Counted from the stretch's first letter, positions 7,446 through 17,459 are shown. The stretch: 64,000 nt of DNA from Tichowtungia sp964398915 (GCA_964398915.1 CAYNOR010000002.1:124001-188000); one strand, 5' to 3'. A program made the numbers and translations. The notes: generated by a model from the sequence alone, not told the origin.

Positions 7446-8846
7446 ATGAGTAAAACATTGTTTGACAAGATTTGGGATGCACACGTCGTCAAGGAGCTGG
7501 GTAACGGCGAGGTGCTGCTGTACATCGACCGCCATCTGGTACATGAGGTGACCAGTCCGCAGGCCTTTGAAGGTCTCCGTCTGGCCGGCCGTAAGGTGCG
7601 TTGTCCGGAACGGACTTTCGCCACAATGGATCATAATGTTCCGACCGACGAAAACCGGATGAACATTACCGATCCGATCGCCAAGGCTCAGGTCGATGCA
7701 CTGACGGATAACTGTGCGGAAACCCGTGTTACGCTGTTTCCGCTGGGCGATGACCGTCAGGGCGTGATTCATATTATCGGCCCGGAGCAGGGGATTGTTC
7801 TTCCCGGCATGACGGTGGTTTGCGGCGATTCACACACCGCGACGCACGGCGCGTTCGGTTCAATCGCGTTCGGTATCGGCACTTCCGAAGTGGAACATGT
7901 GCTGGCGACGCAGACGTTGCGCCAGAAGAAACCGAAAAACTATAAGGTCGAATTTGCCGGTAAACTGCAAAAGGGTGTGACGGCCAAGGATATGGTGCTG
8001 AAGATGATCGGTATCATCGGCACGGCGGGCGGCACCGGCTGCGCGTTTGAATTCTGCGGCGAGACGATCCGTGCGCTTTCCATGGAAGGCCGGCTGACAA
8101 TCTGCAATATGGCCATTGAAGGCGGCGCGCGTGCCGGTCTGGTTGCGCCGGATGAAGTGACATTTAATTACATCCGCTCCGGCAACCGCGTCTATGCTCC
8201 GAAAGGCGCAGAACTGGAAAAAGCGATTGAGGAATGGAAAAAACTGACGACCGACGACGGCGCGAAATTTGATCATGTGCTGACGATTGACGTGAGCGAT
8301 CTGGCTCCGCAAGTAACGTGGGGAACCAGTCCCGGCATGGTGACCGATGTGACGGGAAAAGTTCCGGCGCTGGATGCTGTTCCGGAATACAGTCCGGCAG
8401 ACGTGCGCGCCGCACTGAATTACATGGGTCTTGAACCCGGCATGAAGATGACCGACATCAGGATCGACACAGTATTTATCGGCAGCTGCACCAACGGACG
8501 TATTGAAGACCTGCGCGAGGCTGCCCAGATGATTAAAGGAAAAAAGGTTGCCAAGAGCGTGCGTATGATTGTGGTGCCGGGTTCGGAGGCTGTGCGTTAT
8601 GCCGCCGAAAAAGAGCGGCTCGACCGCGTGTTTGTTGAAGCGGGTGCCGAGTGGCGCTATGCCGGTTGCAGTATGTGTCTGGCGATGAATCCGGACAAAC
8701 TGAAGGATAAGGAGCGTTGCGCTTCGACCTCCAACCGTAACTTTGAAGGGCGTCAGGGCAAGGGCGGACGTACGCATCTGGTCAGTCCGGCGATGGCTGC
8801 TGCGGCCGCAGTGGCAGGTCACTTCGTAGACATTCGGGAGATTTAA
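7446..8846 (+). CDS. leuC: 3-isopropylmalate dehydratase large subunit
   Basis: 466 residues from the ATG at 7446 (MSKTLFDKIWDAHVV, the usual LeuC N-terminus); a frame-open ATG at 7386 would begin inside the palindromic repeat and is unlikely. LeuC carries the [4Fe-4S] cluster of isopropylmalate isomerase in leucine synthesis: the cluster cysteines are in GSCTNGRIEDL near residue 344 and CSMCL near 407. The CGDSHTATHGAFG block is also present. The small subunit follows after 2 bases, so the two are co-translated. Confidence 0.96.
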   Translation: MSKTLFDKIWDAHVVKELGNGEVLLYIDRHLVHEVTSPQAFEGLRLAGRKVRCPERTFATMDHNVPTDENRMNITDPIAKAQVDALTDNCAETRVTLFPLGDDRQGVIHIIGPEQGIVLPGMTVVCGDSHTATHGAFGSIAFGIGTSEVEHVLATQTLRQKKPKNYKVEFAGKLQKGVTAKDMVLKMIGIIGTAGGTGCAFEFCGETIRALSMEGRLTICNMAIEGGARAGLVAPDEVTFNYIRSGNRVYAPKGAELEKAIEEWKKLTTDDGAKFDHVLTIDVSDLAPQVTWGTSPGMVTDVTGKVPALDAVPEYSPADVRAALNYMGLEPGMKMTDIRIDTVFIGSCTNGRIEDLREAAQMIKGKKVAKSVRMIVVPGSEAVRYAAEKERLDRVFVEAGAEWRYAGCSMCLAMNPDKLKDKERCASTSNRNFEGRQGKGGRTHLVSPAMAAAAAVAGHFVDIREI

Positions 8847-8848
8847 TC

Positions 8849-9460
8849 ATGGAAAAGTTTAAAACATTTACAGGTGTGGTCGCCGGCGTTGACCGGGCGA
8901 ATATTGATACGGACGCGATTATTCCAAAGGAATATCTGAAGTCGATCAAGCGGACCGGTTTCGGCGCGGCGCTGTTTTCGGACTGGCGCTACAACAACGA
9001 CGGTTCGGATAATCCCGACTTCGTGCTGAATAAGCCGGCTTACAAAAACGCGCAGGTGCTGGTGGCGCGCAATAACTTCGGCTGCGGATCGAGCCGCGAA
9101 CACGCCGTCTGGGCGGTGGCGCAGTTTGGATTTAAAGTGGTAATCGCTTCACGCGAAGGGGATATTCCGGCGTTTGCCGATATTTTCCGTGGCAACTGCG
9201 GCAAGAACGGATTGCTGACGATCGAAATGACCGCTGCACAGGTGGATTCAATTTTCCAAACTTTGGAAAAAGAACCGGGCGTGAAAGCAACCGTTGATTT
9301 GGAAAAGCAAAAAGTTACCGTTCATGCAGCGGCCGGCGATCAGATATATGCCTTTGATGTTGATCCGGTGCTGAAAAACAAGCTGGTGAACGGACTGGAC
9401 GATATCGGTCTGACCCTTCAGTATGCTGGCGACATTGCGGCGTATGAATCGCGGCACTGA
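8849..9460 (+). CDS. leuD: 3-isopropylmalate dehydratase small subunit
   Basis: 203 residues, normal for LeuD. It shows DRANIDTDAIIPKEYL at the N-terminus and the substrate-loop region NNFGCGSSREHAVWA near residue 75. With LeuC it isomerises 2- to 3-isopropylmalate. leuA and leuB are not in the window. The coding sequence contains one of the TTTTCCA/TGGAAAA palindromes at 9252-9271. Confidence 0.95.
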   Translation: MEKFKTFTGVVAGVDRANIDTDAIIPKEYLKSIKRTGFGAALFSDWRYNNDGSDNPDFVLNKPAYKNAQVLVARNNFGCGSSREHAVWAVAQFGFKVVIASREGDIPAFADIFRGNCGKNGLLTIEMTAAQVDSIFQTLEKEPGVKATVDLEKQKVTVHAAAGDQIYAFDVDPVLKNKLVNGLDDIGLTLQYAGDIAAYESRH

Positions 9461-9476
9461 AACCGGGAGCGGGCTT

Positions 9477-10511
9477 ATGCAGAACCAGCGGGTGTTGCTT
9501 CCCCTGATCGGCGTTATTACGCTGGTGATGGTCGGATTTGTTCTGAAGACTGCGCAGGCGGTGATTCTGCCGCTGGTGATTGCATGGCTTCTTTCCTATA
9601 TTCTCGCGCCGCCAGTCAATTTTCTGGCGCGGCACCGCGTTCCGCCAGCACCGGCGGTTGCTGTAGTGATGATTCTTCTGTTCGGCTTTTTCTATCTGAC
9701 CGGACTCTTTCTTTATACCCGTGCGATGGTGTTCGTGAACGAGTATCCGAAATATGCCGACCAGTTCACGCAAATCACCGCCGCCATTTCGGGGCGTTAC
9801 ACCATGCCGTCCTGGCTGTCGTTCGGTGAAATCGACTGGAAACATCAAATTGGCCAGCGACTGATCTCATTTTCGGGATCATTCATTACATTTACCGGCA
9901 ATCTCGCCATGGTGCTGGTGTTTCTGATTTTCATGCTGCTTGGGAAACCATATTTTGAAGGCAAAGTTCAGCGTGCGTTTCCGACTGAACAGGGTAAGCG
10001 GATTGCAACCGTCACCGCATCCATCGCCAGCCAGATCAGCCGTTATCTTTACGTGAAGCTGATTCTCAGCACAGTTTCCAGCGTGCTGGTCTGGATCGTA
10101 CTGGTAATCGGCAAGTCCGACTTCGCGCTGACCTGGGCTGTTCTGGCGTTTCTGTTCAGTTTTATTCCAAGCATCGGAATTGTTGTTGCTTCGGTTCCAC
10201 CAATTCTGTTGGCGCTCGTTCAGTTTTATCCCAACATCTGGCCAGCTGTCTGGATCGCGACCGCACTGCTTGTGATCCATCAGATCATCGGCGGACTGCT
10301 CGAGCCGAAAGTCATGGGGGATAAACTCAATCTCAGCCCGATGGTTATCCTTCTCTCACTGGTGTTCTGGGGCTGGCTGTGGGGCATCACCGGCGCGCTG
10401 TTGGCTGTACCCATCGCCGCCGCTATAAAAATTGTCTGTGAAAATATCGAAATGCTTAAACCGGTTGCTGTGCTGATGGGTGCAGATACGCATCCTCCTG
10501 AGACGGTTTGA
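9477..10511 (+). CDS. AI-2E family transporter (PerM/YdiK-like membrane protein)
   Basis: 344 residues from the ATG at 9477, preceded by GGGAGCGGG; earlier in-frame ATGs at 9423 and 9444 lie inside leuD. Six to eight hydrophobic segments are seen, with the family's blocks SFIPSIGIVVASVPPILLAL, LEPKVMGDKLNLSP and the C-terminal SLVFWGWLWGITGALLAVP. Members of the family export small molecules or act as sodium/proton antiporters; the substrate cannot be inferred. It appears co-transcribed with leuCD and nadC. Confidence 0.88.
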   Translation: MQNQRVLLPLIGVITLVMVGFVLKTAQAVILPLVIAWLLSYILAPPVNFLARHRVPPAPAVAVVMILLFGFFYLTGLFLYTRAMVFVNEYPKYADQFTQITAAISGRYTMPSWLSFGEIDWKHQIGQRLISFSGSFITFTGNLAMVLVFLIFMLLGKPYFEGKVQRAFPTEQGKRIATVTASIASQISRYLYVKLILSTVSSVLVWIVLVIGKSDFALTWAVLAFLFSFIPSIGIVVASVPPILLALVQFYPNIWPAVWIATALLVIHQIIGGLLEPKVMGDKLNLSPMVILLSLVFWGWLWGITGALLAVPIAAAIKIVCENIEMLKPVAVLMGADTHPPETV

Positions 10512-10526
10512 TTTTGGAGAACACTC

Positions 10527-11390
10527 ATGAAACTCCCTGATATCCTTTCTTTTCCCGATGTGAAGCTGCGCATCCATGATGCGCTGGCCGAGGATCTGGG
10601 TCCCAAAAAGCTGGATGCAACTTCGTTTGCACTGGTTCCGCCGGGCGAAACCGCCGAGGCGCATCTGGTTGCGAGGCATGAGTGTATTCTCGCGGGCGGA
10701 CCTGTAGCAACCGAGGTATTCCGCCAGATGGACGCTTCGCTGGAAATCACGCAGAAGAAAAAGGACGGAGCAAAACTTAAGCCCGGCGATGTGGTGCTGA
10801 CCGTTTCAGGCTCTGCCCGTTCGATCCTGGTGGCTGAACGCACCGCGCTGAATTTTGTTCAGCGGATGACCGGAATTGCCACGATGACCCGCCGCTATGT
10901 CGAGGAAGCCGATAATCCGGAAGTTCTTATTCTCGATACGCGCAAAACCACGCCGACACTGAGAACGTTTGAAAAATACTCGGTCGTCTGCGGTGGCGGA
11001 ACCAACCACCGCTACGGCCTGTTTGACCGTGTGCTGATTAAAGACAATCATCTGGCGCACTGGGCGCGTGAAGGCGGTGACCTTGCCGGATCAATCCGAG
11101 CGACCCGCACTAAATATCCCGACCTGCTGGTTGAAGTGGAGGTGGATACAATCCATCAATTGAAAGTAATTCTTCCGGCGAAGCCCGACTGGGTGCTTCT
11201 CGACAATATGTCGCTGGACGAATTACGCGAATGCGTAAAACTCTGCGCCGGCATTTGCAAAACGGAGGCCTCAGGCGGTGTGACGTTAAAAACCATCCGC
11301 GAAATTGCGCAGACCGGCGTGAATGCCATTTCGGTCGGCGCATTGACCCACTCTGCGCCTTCCTGTGATCTTGCTCTTGATTTCGTATGA
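10527..11390 (+). CDS. nadC: Nicotinate-nucleotide pyrophosphorylase (carboxylating)
   Basis: 287 residues, the usual length. NadC makes nicotinate mononucleotide from quinolinate and PRPP in de novo NAD synthesis. Diagnostic blocks are ALNFVQRMTGIATMT, ILDTRKTTPTLR, the KDNHL motif in RVLIKDNHLAHW, and VEVEVDTIHQL. It starts 15 bases after the AI-2E transporter gene with a GGAG-type site and is followed by a repeat-rich spacer. Confidence 0.95.
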   Translation: MKLPDILSFPDVKLRIHDALAEDLGPKKLDATSFALVPPGETAEAHLVARHECILAGGPVATEVFRQMDASLEITQKKKDGAKLKPGDVVLTVSGSARSILVAERTALNFVQRMTGIATMTRRYVEEADNPEVLILDTRKTTPTLRTFEKYSVVCGGGTNHRYGLFDRVLIKDNHLAHWAREGGDLAGSIRATRTKYPDLLVEVEVDTIHQLKVILPAKPDWVLLDNMSLDELRECVKLCAGICKTEASGGVTLKTIREIAQTGVNAISVGALTHSAPSCDLALDFV

Positions 11391-11528
11391 CAACATCAAG
11401 AAATTCAAAATCCTAAACTCGAAATCCTAAACAATGATCAAATTTAAAAAGTTTAAATTTTTGAAACATTGGAAAATTGTTTCGTGCTTCGGATTTAGAA
11501 ATTTGAATTTCCAGCCAAAGGCGGTTTT
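11391..11528. repeat. AT-rich intergenic spacer with inverted-repeat text
   Basis: The 138-base gap between nadC and coaX holds AAATCCTAAAC-type repeats (AAAATCCTAAACTCGAAATC and related), an AAATTTAAAAAGTTTAAATTT hairpin around 11440-11461 and a half copy of the TTGGAAAA palindrome at 11469. Nothing coding was seen. Confidence 0.5.
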
Positions 11529-12248
11529 ATGAAACCGTCTTTGGTTGTGGACATCGGCAACACCAGCACCTCGCTGGCGGTGGCGCGTGGACTGAAGCTG
11601 TCCGGTATTCAGCGGACACCGTCAACGGAACCGGCGCTCAAACTGCGTACCGTTCCGAAACGCGCGGTGATTGCCTCCGTCAAACCGGGTGTCAATGAAC
11701 GCTGGGAAAAGTTTCTCAAACAACAGGGTGTTAAAGACATCCTGTGGGTGAACCACACAGTTAATCTGGGGATACCAGTTTCTTATCCGAAGCCGGAAAC
11801 AATCGGTGCCGACCGCCTGGCCAATGCCTGCGAAGCTGCAGCGGACTACGGAATGCCTGTTGTTGTCTGCGACTTCGGCACGGCGCTGACCTTTGATATC
11901 GTCACAAAGATCGAAGGCTATATTGGCGGAATTATTTGCCCCGGACTGCCGCTGATGTTTGATTATCTGGCCGAAAAGACAGAACTGCTGCCGCATATCA
12001 AACCGGTTAAGACGACGCATGTTGTCGGCAAAAGCACGGAAGAGGCGATGCGCATCGGTGCGCACCTCGGCTACCTCGGCATGGTGAAAGAGATTCTGGC
12101 ACAGCTGCGGAAAGAACTGGGGCATCATACGAAGGTTTGCGCAACCGGCGGATTTGCAAAATGGGTGTTTGAAGGCTGGGATCACCCGGTTCCGGTTGAT
12201 CCGCAACTGACGCTGAAAGGCCTCGCCCGTATCGCAACATTCAACTGA
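11529..12248 (+). CDS. coaX: Type III pantothenate kinase
   Basis: 239 residues. CoaX phosphorylates pantothenate in the first step of coenzyme A synthesis. The ASKHA-fold phosphate loop is DIGNTSTSLAV at residues 7-17, the pantothenate/ribose region is GADRLANACEA near residue 95, and DFGTALTFDIV (near residue 117) is the second phosphate loop. The stop codon overlaps the stop region of the convergent RND gene by 8 bases. Confidence 0.92.
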   Translation: MKPSLVVDIGNTSTSLAVARGLKLSGIQRTPSTEPALKLRTVPKRAVIASVKPGVNERWEKFLKQQGVKDILWVNHTVNLGIPVSYPKPETIGADRLANACEAAADYGMPVVVCDFGTALTFDIVTKIEGYIGGIICPGLPLMFDYLAEKTELLPHIKPVKTTHVVGKSTEEAMRIGAHLGYLGMVKEILAQLRKELGHHTKVCATGGFAKWVFEGWDHPVPVDPQLTLKGLARIATFN

Positions 12249-15200
12249 TTTCGTGTTTACTGTGTTCAAACCGGGCCATGATGTAATACGCGCAAGGTAC
12301 GACAAGCAGGGTGAACACGGTTGAAACAAAAACTCCTCCGATGATTGCCAGAGCCATCGGCTGACGGGTTTCCGATCCGGCTCCAATCCCCAGTGCGATG
12401 GGTCCTGCTGCGGCAATCGTTGCGATAGATGTCATCAGAATCGGCCGTAATCTGACCGGCGCAGCCGTGATGACGGCTTCCTTTAGCGACAGGCCTTCCG
12501 CGCGTTTCCTGTTCATGAACTCCACCAGAAGAATGGAATTTTTCTTTACCACGCCCATCAAAAGAATAATGCCGATGGCACTGTAGAGATTTAGCGACTG
12601 ATTGGTGTACCACAGCGTCACCAGCGCACCGGTAATGCTGAACGGCAGAGCCAGCAGGACGGTAAACGGGTGGATAAAGCTGTTGAACTGTGAAGCCAGA
12701 ACCATGTAGGCGACCACGATGCCCAGCAGGAAAGCAATCCAGAGTCCGCTGCCTGATTCGCTGAAAGTTTTTGCACCGCCTTCCAGATTGAAGGTATAGC
12801 CGGGCGGAAGATTTTCTTTTGAAATTTTCTCTGCCGCTTGCAGCGCTGCGGCCTGCGAGGCGCTGGCGGCCAGATTGGCGGTCACCGAGATAGCTCGCTG
12901 GCGGTTGACGCGGTTGATGCTTTGCAGGGTTGAGACATTCTCGACACGCACCACATTACTCAGCGGAATAAGTTCCCCGTACGAGTTACGGACTGTCAGC
13001 AGTTTCACATCGTCCCCGGTCAGCCGCTCTTCAGGCGACAGGCGCAGCCGGATATCATAGCGGCGTCCGTCACGGGTGAATTTGCCCTGCCGGATGCCGC
13101 CCATGGCTGCATTGACGGTTCGTCCGATATCTTCCATGGTGACACCGCGTGCTGCGGCGGCCCGCCGGTCAGGTATGACTCTGACTTCAGGCATGCCGGT
13201 GCGAAAGCTGTTATCCAGATCAACGACAAGGCTGGTTTTCTGAAGTTCGGTCATGATTTTCTGAACGGAAGCATCCAGAACGGCATAGTCGGGGCCGGTA
13301 ACGTTAAATTCAATCGGCTGACTGCGGCGGGCTGTCAGACCGCGCGCCGACATGTCCTGAAAGGAGATTTTCAATCCTTTGATATTCGCAAGATCCTTGC
13401 GGAACTCATTCATTAGATCGGCCTGACTTTTACTGCGCTGATTTCTCTCGATCAGTGTAAGTCCCATCGTCGCTTGATTCGGTGTGCCGCCGCCACCGCC
13501 GACCATGGTGTAGGAGCGCAGAATTTCGGGGCGTTTCTTAAAATATGCTTCCACTTCCCGCACCTTCGAGTCGGTCATAGCGAGCGATGAACCAACCGGC
13601 GCGCGGAGGCTGACCGACATGAACGACTGATCCTGCGCCGGGACAAACTCGCGGCGAAGAGTTTTCCCTAACTGCAGAGAATAAGCAAAAACAGCCAGCG
13701 CGCCGACTAATACAAGCCAGCGGCATTTCAGGACGAAAGGAAGAATCCATCCGTAAGCACGGTTCAACAGCGTGAATACCGCGCCGGAACTGCGTTCTAA
13801 CCAGCTTTTCTTGCGATGCGACATCATGACCGAGAGCCGCATCGGGGTGAGCGTGATGGCTTCCAGCAGCGACAGTGCCACGGCTGCCGTCATGGTTACG
13901 CCGAACTGGAAAAAGAAACGGCCGATGACGCCGGACATGAAAGCTACCGGAAGAAAGATTGCGATGACGGCCGCCGTTGTCGCCACGGCCGCGAAAATAA
14001 TTTCGCGCGCGCCGTCTTCAGCAGCTGTAACTTTATCTTTTCCCATTTCGAAATGCCGGACAATGTTCTCCAGTACCATAATCGAATCGTCCACGACGAT
14101 ACCGATGGCCAGTGCTAGACCCAGCAGTGTAAACGTGTTGAGCGTGAATCCTGAAAAATACAGAACAATGAATGTGCCGATAATGGAAGTCGGGATGGAA
14201 AGGATGATATTGAAGCCCGAACTCCATGTTCCGAGGAACAGAAAGCAGATCAAGGCGGTCAGAATGGCGGAGGTTATCAGTTCGTGTTCGGTGGCCTTTA
14301 CGGCTTCTTCGACGGGGCGGGTCAGATCCACATTAACCTGGAGTTTCATGCCGGCCGGCAGTGACTGCTGGATGGCCGCCATTTTCTCCCTGACCAGACG
14401 GCCGATTTCAACCTCATTGGCTCCGCGCTGTTTGCTGATTCCAATAGACAATCCCGGCTCGCCAGAGATCCGTACAACGCGCCGTATATCGTTCAGGCCG
14501 TCTTCCACCCGGCATAGATCTTTCAGCCGAATGGTCACATCGTAAATCGGTTGGCCGCCGCGGTGCGTAACCGGAATATCGGCGACCTGTTCGAGCGTAA
14601 GACCTTCGCCCATAATCCGGAGATTCATTTCCTGCTGCGGGTTTTCAATGTATCCGGCGGCCAGCTCGGAATGTTCCTGCTCAACGGCCTGCTTAATATC
14701 GAGAATGGTCAGTTCATATTCCTGAAGTTTTTTTGTATCCACCCAGAGGCGCAGGTTCCGTTCAGCAAATCCGGAGAGGGCGACTTCTCCGACGCCGGGA
14801 ATGACCTGCAGCTGATCTAAAAGGAACGTCTCAACATAATCCACCATCTCGCGCGGTGTTTGTGTTCCGGATATTCCGAGCCGCATCACCGGCTCACCTT
14901 CGGTTGTGTTTTTCTGAATAATCGGCGGATTTACATTCAGCGGCAGGCGCAGTTCAGCCAGTGCTCCCTGGACTTCCTGTAAAGCGGCGTCAATATCGCG
15001 GCTGAGTTCAAATTCCAGCGAGACCGTGGCCGACCCCTGCCGGATACTTGAGCGGATTTCTTTCAGGCCATCCACGGAAATAACGAGCTGTTCGATTTTG
15101 TCTACCAGCTCAGCTTCCATGATCTCGGGGGCGGCGCCTTCCCATGCCGTGCGGATTTCGAGGATCGGAAAATCAATATCCGGCATCTGGCTGATACCCA

Positions 15201-15294
15201 TCCGGTTTACACTGATGGATCCGAAAACGATCAGCCCGAACATTATCATCCAGGCGAAGACCGGGCGGCGGATGGATAGATCGGACAGTGTCAT
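12241..15294 (-). CDS. RND-family efflux pump permease (AcrB/HAE1-like)
   Basis: 1017 residues, the expected size for an inner-membrane RND transporter. It begins LSDLSIRRPVFAWMIM and has the 12-helix, two large-loop layout. The proton-relay aspartate pair is in LALAIGIVVDDSIMVLEN near residue 400, and the second-half block GIILLMGVVKKNSILLVEF is typical. Such pumps export drugs, lipids or metals with a periplasmic adaptor and TolC. Here TolC is directly upstream with a 4-base overlap, but no adaptor (HlyD-type) gene is present. Confidence 0.92.
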   Translation of the reverse strand: MTLSDLSIRRPVFAWMIMFGLIVFGSISVNRMGISQMPDIDFPILEIRTAWEGAAPEIMEAELVDKIEQLVISVDGLKEIRSSIRQGSATVSLEFELSRDIDAALQEVQGALAELRLPLNVNPPIIQKNTTEGEPVMRLGISGTQTPREMVDYVETFLLDQLQVIPGVGEVALSGFAERNLRLWVDTKKLQEYELTILDIKQAVEQEHSELAAGYIENPQQEMNLRIMGEGLTLEQVADIPVTHRGGQPIYDVTIRLKDLCRVEDGLNDIRRVVRISGEPGLSIGISKQRGANEVEIGRLVREKMAAIQQSLPAGMKLQVNVDLTRPVEEAVKATEHELITSAILTALICFLFLGTWSSGFNIILSIPTSIIGTFIVLYFSGFTLNTFTLLGLALAIGIVVDDSIMVLENIVRHFEMGKDKVTAAEDGAREIIFAAVATTAAVIAIFLPVAFMSGVIGRFFFQFGVTMTAAVALSLLEAITLTPMRLSVMMSHRKKSWLERSSGAVFTLLNRAYGWILPFVLKCRWLVLVGALAVFAYSLQLGKTLRREFVPAQDQSFMSVSLRAPVGSSLAMTDSKVREVEAYFKKRPEILRSYTMVGGGGGTPNQATMGLTLIERNQRSKSQADLMNEFRKDLANIKGLKISFQDMSARGLTARRSQPIEFNVTGPDYAVLDASVQKIMTELQKTSLVVDLDNSFRTGMPEVRVIPDRRAAAARGVTMEDIGRTVNAAMGGIRQGKFTRDGRRYDIRLRLSPEERLTGDDVKLLTVRNSYGELIPLSNVVRVENVSTLQSINRVNRQRAISVTANLAASASQAAALQAAEKISKENLPPGYTFNLEGGAKTFSESGSGLWIAFLLGIVVAYMVLASQFNSFIHPFTVLLALPFSITGALVTLWYTNQSLNLYSAIGIILLMGVVKKNSILLVEFMNRKRAEGLSLKEAVITAAPVRLRPILMTSIATIAAAGPIALGIGAGSETRQPMALAIIGGVFVSTVFTLLVVPCAYYIMARFEHSKHEIS

Positions 15295-16535
15295 GGCGAA
15301 ACCTTTCCGGCTGCAATGTGCAGATGAACCATACCGGCGCGCAGCTGATTCGCCAGTGCCGCCTCACGCCGCCGCAACTCCCAATGCTGAACTGTGGCCG
15401 ACAGTACATCGAGGTTGCTCACGCGACCCAGATCATAGTCCTTCTGCAACAGTGCCAGCGTATCAGATGAAATGGTTATGGCTGACTGAAGCTCTGACCA
15501 CTGTTTCAGTTCGTAAAATAAGGATTGGTAATTTTGTTTTACATCCCGTTCCGAAGACCGTTGCAGCTCCGCCAGCCGCAGTTCACTGATCCGGAGCTGC
15601 TCGCTTGCTTCGGCGATACGCGCCACACGACGCCCATGGTCGAATAACGGAATTTCAAGACTGAGAACAATGTCCCATTCGTTTTGAGACTTCGGATCAC
15701 GGTAAACATAGTTGTTCGCATCTAAAGTCACTTTGGGTGAGCGATCCGCTCTGGCCGCATCCATATCGTACCGTGCTGCATCCACCATGGCCTCACCCGA
15801 CCTGATGTCGGAACGGTCTGTTGCCGCCGCAAGATATTTGTCGATTTCGCCGATGGCGGGCAGGGGTGTATGGTCAACGACTTGGAGGCTGGATGCAGGC
15901 TGTCCGGTTATGAACGCCAGCAGTTCCAGCGATGCGGCATAGAACTGGTTCAGCTGTTCAATCGTTATGCGAACATTGGCCATCTGGTTTGACGTTGTCA
16001 GCAGATCGGACTGTTTTGAGCGCCCGAGTTTTATCCGGCGTTCCAGTTCTTCAGCCCGGATTCCCAGAGATTTAAGCTGTTCCAGCGCCGCTACCCGCTG
16101 ATCCTGAAATGACCGGACCTGATAGAAAACATCCGCGACATCCTCATAAAGCATCAGACGGGCCTGTTCCGCATCGTGAGACCGGGCGATGCTGTTTGCC
16201 TGTCTGGCACTGGCATTACGGGCGTTACGAAATCCGTCAAACACTGTCCAGCTTGCGCCGACACCGGCCCGGCGGGTGTCATTATCGACTCCTCGAATAA
16301 ATTTTGAATCACCTTTGGCGCTTACTTCCGGCCACATGGTTCCAACGGCTTGACGGTAAACAGCCTCGGCCTGACGCCACTCCGCAAGACTGATTTGAAG
16401 CGACTCGCTTTTCGCCAACGCCAGTTCGTATGCTGACGTGAGGTTGATTTCTGCTGCCGATGATACCGACGCAATCAAAAGAAAACATAGTCCTGCAGCC
16501 GCTGAAAACCGGTTTTTGTTCGGGAGCCAATTCAT
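15291..16535 (-). CDS. TolC-family outer membrane efflux protein
   Basis: 414 residues with an N-terminal signal peptide (AAAGLCFLLIASVSSAAE) and two TolC repeats rich in long helices. Blocks such as LTSAYELALAKSESLQISLAEW and VGASWTVFDGFRN are typical of the family. It forms the outer-membrane channel of an efflux system. The stop codon overlaps the start of the downstream RND gene, so the two are translationally coupled. Confidence 0.9.
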   Translation of the reverse strand: MNWLPNKNRFSAAAGLCFLLIASVSSAAEINLTSAYELALAKSESLQISLAEWRQAEAVYRQAVGTMWPEVSAKGDSKFIRGVDNDTRRAGVGASWTVFDGFRNARNASARQANSIARSHDAEQARLMLYEDVADVFYQVRSFQDQRVAALEQLKSLGIRAEELERRIKLGRSKQSDLLTTSNQMANVRITIEQLNQFYAASLELLAFITGQPASSLQVVDHTPLPAIGEIDKYLAAATDRSDIRSGEAMVDAARYDMDAARADRSPKVTLDANNYVYRDPKSQNEWDIVLSLEIPLFDHGRRVARIAEASEQLRISELRLAELQRSSERDVKQNYQSLFYELKQWSELQSAITISSDTLALLQKDYDLGRVSNLDVLSATVQHWELRRREAALANQLRAGMVHLHIAAGKVSP

Positions 16536-16634
16536 GCATTACAGCATCCCACAGTCAGCAGAGAATATTCAATTACCAATGTGCAACGATCCCGACCACC
16601 AGACCGGATGATCCGCACCAATCTGACGGCATCT

Positions 16635-17459
16635 TTACTGTTTCCCGCGAACCGGCCATACGTAGAAACTAAGTGCAATAGAGTAGTCGCTCACATAGCC
16701 GTAATTCAGATTTACGTACCAAGCAAAACCTGTGTTGCCTGCGTGGGGCGTGCTGGACCAGTAGTGACTGTTCCGCACGTCTAAAAACGGATGTTTATCC
16801 GGTAGTGACGGGGATTTGTGTGTGCTATCCATCAGACTTATCAGCTCTGTGCGCGAAGGCAGCCTCCAGTCGGAATGGCCAGCATAAACCAGATCGTCAC
16901 AAAAATTGACAGCATTGCTCCACACCATTGTTCCGGAGTTGCCTGGAATTGAATGCGGTGCCTGCACCCATTCCAATCCCGTATGGGTGTCCAGTACCGT
17001 TCCGTCACCGTGATCCGTGAAACGGGTCAGGGCTGATTTACTTGATTCAAGTTCGGCGACACCCCCTGTCGTCTGGTAACCGACGGTTCGCTCTGAAGTG
17101 GCCACCGGGCAAGACGACGACGCACTTTGTGCATGTCCGTCATCTGCTGTTATGGTGACGGTCAAGGCTGAGAAATCCTCTGGATGGGTTTCTCCGGCAT
17201 CCCATGTTATCTTTGAATTCCTTTCACTTGAACGGTTTGTGCTGGCCTCCCCCGTAAACGCGAAAGCAGATATCACGCGTCCGCCGTCCTTGAAGCTGAC
17301 TGATACATTGACTCGACCGGTGTCTGAATTGGAAACAGCATACCAGACATCCACCAGCTTTGTGTCCGGCTGCTGCGAGGCTCTCATGTTTGAAATGATT
17401 AACGGTGCGGCATTTGCTGTTACAGCAGCCGCCAGAAATACTCCTATATATTTTCTCAT
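16635..17459 (-). CDS. Secreted DUF1566 (Lcl C-terminal) domain protein
   Basis: 274 residues from the ATG at 17459, giving a clean signal peptide (MRKYIGVFLAAAVTANAA). A longer frame upstream lies over the btuC gene and is not credible. Residues ~20-120 look like an Ig-like sandwich. Residues ~150-274 form a DUF1566 domain with its marks TGLEWVQAP, DWRLPSRTELISLMD, YWSSTPHAG and the ending FYVWPVRGKQ. DUF1566 domains are C-type-lectin-like surface modules of unknown ligand. Confidence 0.8.
   Translation of the reverse strand: MRKYIGVFLAAAVTANAAPLIISNMRASQQPDTKLVDVWYAVSNSDTGRVNVSVSFKDGGRVISAFAFTGEASTNRSSERNSKITWDAGETHPEDFSALTVTITADDGHAQSASSSCPVATSERTVGYQTTGGVAELESSKSALTRFTDHGDGTVLDTHTGLEWVQAPHSIPGNSGTMVWSNAVNFCDDLVYAGHSDWRLPSRTELISLMDSTHKSPSLPDKHPFLDVRNSHYWSSTPHAGNTGFAWYVNLNYGYVSDYSIALSFYVWPVRGKQ

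Noticed and set aside
7860..8822. A 320-residue minus-strand frame within leuC
   Set aside because: Composition is that of an antisense shadow (rich in His, Arg and Phe) and leuC is certain.
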